Shown in pieces: positions 6,011 through 8,085 of a stretch of 8,085 bases of DNA. Within the stretch, counting starts at the first letter, position 1. Each line of letters starts with the position of its first letter. The translations under genes were made by a program, and so were the position numbers. Source of the DNA: a bacterium (GTDB lineage: Bacteria > UBA9089 > JASEGY01). The stretch spans positions 1-8,085 of the forward strand of contig JASEGY010000148.1 in assembly GCA_030019105.1 (NCBI GenBank), written 5' to 3'. The notes under the pieces are model-generated. The model saw nothing but the letters and a program-made list of their open reading frames with translations. It searched no databases and was not told the DNA's origin.

Positions 6011-6089
6011 TCAGGGATCAGGAGTCAGGGGTTCAAGGTTGGTCACATTACGCGCCATCTAACCTTGCATCCTGACCCCTGACCCCTGC
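6011..6089. repeat. Hairpin of 7-bp repeats (TCAGGGG family)
   Basis: The left side has TCAGGGATCAGGAGTCAGGGG (period 7) followed by TTCAAGGTT; the right side has AACCTTG, then CCTGACCCCTGACCCCTG. The arms pair over most of their length around a 20-base loop (6041-6060), with CAAGGTT/AACCTTG as the perfect top of the stem. It stands between the protease gene and the toxin-antitoxin pair, inside a 208-bp gap that shows no gene. No clear T-run follows on the minus strand. Confidence 0.75.
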
Positions 6090-6156
6090 CTTGGCTCTTA
6101 CCATTAGATTTGAAGAAGATACGAAAGGTCTTTCAATACCCTCGTTCACTCGAACC

Positions 6157-6543
6157 CTACTTTAAATCTGTTTTCTTGACATGTACGAGTCTGTGTCCAA
6201 GCATATCTACAGCAACTTGGGATTGTTCTAAAATTATATATCCAATTAATGGCTCATATATTCCATCTACCGGTTTCATATCCAGGAACAGCACCTCACT
6301 ATAAACAGGTTCAAATCCTTCAATTTTAATTTCAACCGGCCCACATACTTCACCTTTTACTATTTCCTGGGTAGCAATTTCGCAATCAATTTCTCTAACA
6401 GTGTTAAGCTTTCCTATCCTCTCTTTCCATGCCTTTGGCAAAACCATATATGCTGCGCCAGTATCAACAAGAGCATCACAATTAATCACAGCTTCTTGTT
6501 CGAATAAATTTGTAACTCTTACGCTTGAAATAATTCGTCCCAC
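6157..6543 (-). CDS. Clan AA (retropepsin-like) aspartic protease
   Basis: A 128-residue single-domain protein. The active-site motif Asp-Thr-Gly-Ala is present in CDALVDTGAAYMVLPKAW (about residues 22-39), with the hydrophobic strands expected on either side. The late Gly motif EPLIGYIILEQSQVAVDML followed by RLVHVKK fits the end of this family, where the pattern LLG---L---G--VD is usual. Like retroviral protease it would act as a homodimer, one Asp from each chain. Members are common, often in several copies, in genomes of uncultivated bacteria, and their substrates are unknown. The start is GTG at 6543-6541 with GGGAG eight bases upstream; the nearby ATG at 6548 is out of frame and quickly hits a stop. 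No signal peptide, so probably cytoplasmic. It occupies the spot where nuoI would be expected. Confidence 0.82.
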   Translation of the reverse strand: MGRIISSVRVTNLFEQEAVINCDALVDTGAAYMVLPKAWKERIGKLNTVREIDCEIATQEIVKGEVCGPVEIKIEGFEPVYSEVLFLDMKPVDGIYEPLIGYIILEQSQVAVDMLGHRLVHVKKTDLK

Positions 6544-6574
6544 GGCATATCTCCCTAAACTGTCCTGGTCACCT

Positions 6575-6580
6575 TATATA
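6575..6580 (-). promoter_or_regulatory. Candidate -10 box upstream of the protease gene
   Basis: On the minus strand TATATA (continuing as TATAAG two bases later) lies about 32 bases before the GTG start and eight bases beyond the repeat's lead segment. The copy upstream of nuoH has the same box at the same spacing. A -35 box is not convincing, so this is a tentative promoter. Confidence 0.35.
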
Positions 6581-6588
6581 GACTTCAT

Positions 6589-6670
6589 GAAAAAGATTTT
6601 GGGGTTGGTTATCCTTTGGAGTTTAGGCTTTAGCCTTTCATAACTAATGAAATCCTAAAGGATTAACTCC
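6589..6670. repeat. Hairpin repeat, copy B, with conserved lead segment
   Basis: A 22-base lead (6589-6610, GAAAAAGATTTTGGGG then TTGGTT) is identical to 8044-8065. It is followed by the hairpin: left arm 6618-6641, loop AACTA, right arm 6647-6670, pairing at 18 of 24 positions. The left arm matches copy A exactly. The right arm carries ATCCT-AA-AGGAT where copy A has ACCCT-AA-AGGGT, a base-pair-preserving change. Confidence 0.85.
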
Positions 6671-6722
6671 GAAAGCTACATAACCTGTCTTGAATTCGCT
6701 TACCCCAAAATATTTATCTTAA

Positions 6723-6872
6723 CTCGACAGTTAAAAGTTCTCTGCAAGTACTTGATTTTTCAATAGTTAAGTTTTTCGCATTCCAGATAAGGATGTGTGA
6801 GCAAACCTCTTTGGTTTCAACGACTTACAGAATCTTTGCCCTATAGAAAGCTGAGAACTTTTCACTGTTGAG
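6723..6872. mobile_element. MITE-like element, 150 bp, 23-bp imperfect inverted ends
   Basis: The left end (6723-6745, beginning CTCGACAGTTAAAAGTTCTC) and the reverse complement of the right end (6850-6872, CTCAACAGTGAAAAGTTCTC) match at 20 of 23 positions. Directly outside, ATCTTAA occurs at both 6716-6722 and 6873-6879, a perfect 7-bp direct repeat in the position of a target-site duplication. The interior is AT-rich and has no gene; the left end runs into a 10-bp palindrome CAAGTACTTG (6745-6754). The ends differ from those of the 203-bp element, so a different transposase would be involved. It is inserted ten bases downstream of the nuoH stop. Confidence 0.82.
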
Positions 6873-6882
6873 ATCTTAAGAG

Positions 6883-7926
6883 CTATAGCAACATTACTAT
6901 TCCTGTAACTAAAAGGTTAACAAAAGCCAACGGGATGAGAAATTTCCAGCCAAAAACCATCAACTGATCAACCCTTATTCTGGGGAAGGTCCATCTGAAC
7001 CACATAAAGACAAAAACGAGCCCAAAGGTCTTGAGCAAAAACCAGACAACAGGCGGCAGAACCGGGCCTGCCCAACCACCCAGAAAAAGCGTCGCCGCTA
7101 TGGCTGATACGATAAACATATTGGCATATTCAGCCAGAAAGAACATGGAAAAGCCCATGGCGGAATATTCGGTGTGAAAACCGGCAATAAGCTCTGATTC
7201 CGCCTCGGCCAGGTCAAACGGCGCCCGATTGACCTCAGCCGTGCCGGCAATAAGATAAATCAAAAACCCAATAGGCTGAACCACAATAAAAGGCCAGCCC
7301 ATATCCTTCTGAGCATTAACGATATCAACCATACTCAGCGAGCCGGTAAGCATAATCACTCCCAGGCAGGACAGGGTCGCGGCCACTTCATAACTGATAA
7401 TCTGAGCTCCGCATCTGAAAGCGCTTAACAGGGAATACTTATTGTTCGAACCCCAACCGGCCATAAGCAGTCCAATAACAGCCACACTCCCTATGGCCAA
7501 CAGGTATAGTAATCCAATATTGAGGTCGGCAATAATCATTCCCGGACTCCAGGGTATAACTACATAAGCGGCCATAGCTGAAGCAAATATCACTACCGGA
7601 GCAAGAGTATAGACCCACTTGTCCGCCTTCTGGGGGGTAATCCTCTCCTTAAACAGGAGCTTGATCGCATCGGCTATGGTCTGCAAAGCCCCATGCGGGC
7701 CGACCCGCATCGGGCCAAGCCGGTCCTGCATATGGGCGCTCACTTTCCGTTCCAGCCAGACCATAAACATCACGCTTACGGAAACAAAACCCGCTATTAT
7801 CCCCACCGCCACCAGCATTATCGCTAGATCCAGATAAAGTAAAGGGATCGCATATTGTTCACAAAACCCGGCCAGGGTCTCGTAAATGAGCTTCATTAAC
7901 TCATCGGTTTGGTATAAATAAGACAT
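6883..7926 (-). CDS. nuoH: NADH:quinone oxidoreductase subunit H
   Basis: A 347-residue NuoH, the membrane subunit that forms much of the quinone-binding chamber and joins the peripheral and membrane arms of complex I. All signatures are present: WLERKVSAHMQDRLGPMRVGPHG (about 57-79, the cytoplasmic loop near the quinone entry), GWGSNNKYSLLSAFR (157-171), EVNRAPFDLAEAESELIAGFHTEYS (231-255) with its acidic cluster on the proton path, and FPRIRVDQLMVFGWKFLIPL near 314-333. About eight to nine membrane helices are apparent. GAGGAG six bases before the ATG fixes the start. A 10-15 residue extension before the first conserved helix is ordinary. The gene is followed at once by a MITE rather than by nuoI. 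Confidence 0.97.
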   Translation of the reverse strand: MSYLYQTDELMKLIYETLAGFCEQYAIPLLYLDLAIMLVAVGIIAGFVSVSVMFMVWLERKVSAHMQDRLGPMRVGPHGALQTIADAIKLLFKERITPQKADKWVYTLAPVVIFASAMAAYVVIPWSPGMIIADLNIGLLYLLAIGSVAVIGLLMAGWGSNNKYSLLSAFRCGAQIISYEVAATLSCLGVIMLTGSLSMVDIVNAQKDMGWPFIVVQPIGFLIYLIAGTAEVNRAPFDLAEAESELIAGFHTEYSAMGFSMFFLAEYANMFIVSAIAATLFLGGWAGPVLPPVVWFLLKTFGLVFVFMWFRWTFPRIRVDQLMVFGWKFLIPLAFVNLLVTGIVMLL

Positions 7927-7967
7927 CGCTACTCCTCTGCTTCGTGTCTTCGTGGTGATTGCACAGG

Positions 7968-7981
7968 TTGAATTAATTCAA
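7968..7981. promoter_or_regulatory. 14-bp perfect palindrome upstream of nuoH
   Basis: TTGAATTAATTCAA is a perfect palindrome centred about 48 bases before the nuoH ATG. It could be an operator for a dimeric regulator. One such AT-rich palindrome could also occur by chance in a window of this size, so confidence is low. Confidence 0.3.
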
Positions 7982-7986
7982 AACTC

Positions 7987-8016
7987 AAGCCATCATGGCT
8001 TCTACACCGTAGCTTA
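7987..8016. repeat. Two adjoining hairpins in the nuoH leader
   Basis: AAGCCAT-C-ATGGCTT (7987-8001) is a perfect 7-bp-arm palindrome with one central base. CTTCTA (7999-8004) can also pair with TAGAAG (8015-8020), giving an overlapping alternative hairpin. They would lie in the nuoH 5' leader if transcription begins near 8022. They may be part of a dispersed palindromic repeat rather than a regulator. Confidence 0.45.
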
Positions 8017-8029
8017 GAAGTGGAACGGA

Positions 8030-8035
8030 TATATA
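8030..8035 (-). promoter_or_regulatory. Candidate -10 box upstream of nuoH
   Basis: TATATA on the minus strand, eight bases from the shared 22-base repeat lead, the same arrangement as at 6575-6580. Transcription from here would give a leader of roughly 95 bases carrying the palindromes at 7968-8020. No good -35 box is visible. Confidence 0.35.
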
Positions 8036-8043
8036 GTATTTAA

Positions 8044-8085
8044 GAAAAAGATTTTGGGGTTGGTTGTAATTGGAGTTTAGGCTTT
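8044..8085. repeat. Hairpin repeat, copy C (cut by window end)
   Basis: The 22-base lead (8044-8065) is identical to that of copy B, and GGAGTTTAGGCTTT (8072-8085) matches the start of the left hairpin arm in copies A and B. The rest lies outside the window. Confidence 0.85.

Larger units (their letters stand above)
6544..6882. other. 339-bp gene-free gap between nuoH and the protease gene
   Basis: Contents in transcription order: the 150-bp MITE just behind nuoH, a short unassigned piece (about 6671-6715), hairpin repeat B with its lead, and a candidate promoter. I looked for a remnant of nuoI (two CxxCxxCxxxCP ferredoxin motifs) on both strands of this gap and in 5949-6156 and saw none. 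Confidence 0.7.

Noticed and set aside
6546..6548. ATG just upstream of the protease GTG as its start
   Set aside because: It is out of frame with the protease and meets a stop after nine codons; the GTG has a well-spaced GGGAG.
6723..6872. Possible small RNA gene
   Set aside because: Inverted ends with a matching 7-bp direct repeat are better explained by a mobile element; no promoter or terminator is visible.

Overview
The window carries four core membrane subunits of respiratory complex I (NADH:quinone oxidoreductase), all on the minus strand: nuoH, nuoJ, nuoK and nuoL, transcribed from the high-coordinate end toward the low end. The usual H-I-J-K-L-M order is kept for what is present. 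However, nuoI is absent between nuoH and nuoJ, nuoM does not follow nuoL, and unrelated small genes and repeats separate the nuo genes. This points to a bacterium with a respiratory chain and a repeat-rich, loosely packed genome, plausibly an uncultivated candidate-phylum bacterium known from metagenomes. That placement is inferred from the style of the genome, not from a marker gene.

Layout in transcription order (right to left): the end of a repeat element with a possible promoter (8085-8030); a palindrome-rich leader and nuoH (7926-6883); a 339-bp gap holding a 150-bp transposon-like element (MITE) and a hairpin repeat; a clan AA aspartic protease gene (6543-6157); a hairpin of 7-bp repeats; a probable type II toxin-antitoxin pair (5948-5271) whose toxin stop overlaps the nuoJ start; nuoJ (5278-4781); a hairpin of 8-bp repeats; a tandem-domain universal stress protein (4664-3789); a 7-bp repeat array and a lone, probably truncated HicB-like gene (3725-3582); nuoK (3542-3237); a second 7-bp array and a 203-bp MITE with perfect 18-bp inverted ends and 11-bp target duplications; nuoL (2881-1031); then a 46-residue membrane protein and two tandem paralogous coiled-coil membrane proteins, the last cut by the window edge.

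The nuo products would assemble in the inner membrane as quinone-site and proton-pumping subunits (H at the quinone chamber; J and K as linking subunits; L as the distal antiporter-like pump). The genes between them look like cargo inserted into a conserved operon without changing gene direction. The most notable signals are two non-autonomous mobile elements with visible target duplications, a repeat family that may carry a promoter ahead of two genes, and short-tandem-repeat arrays placed directly behind stop codons.
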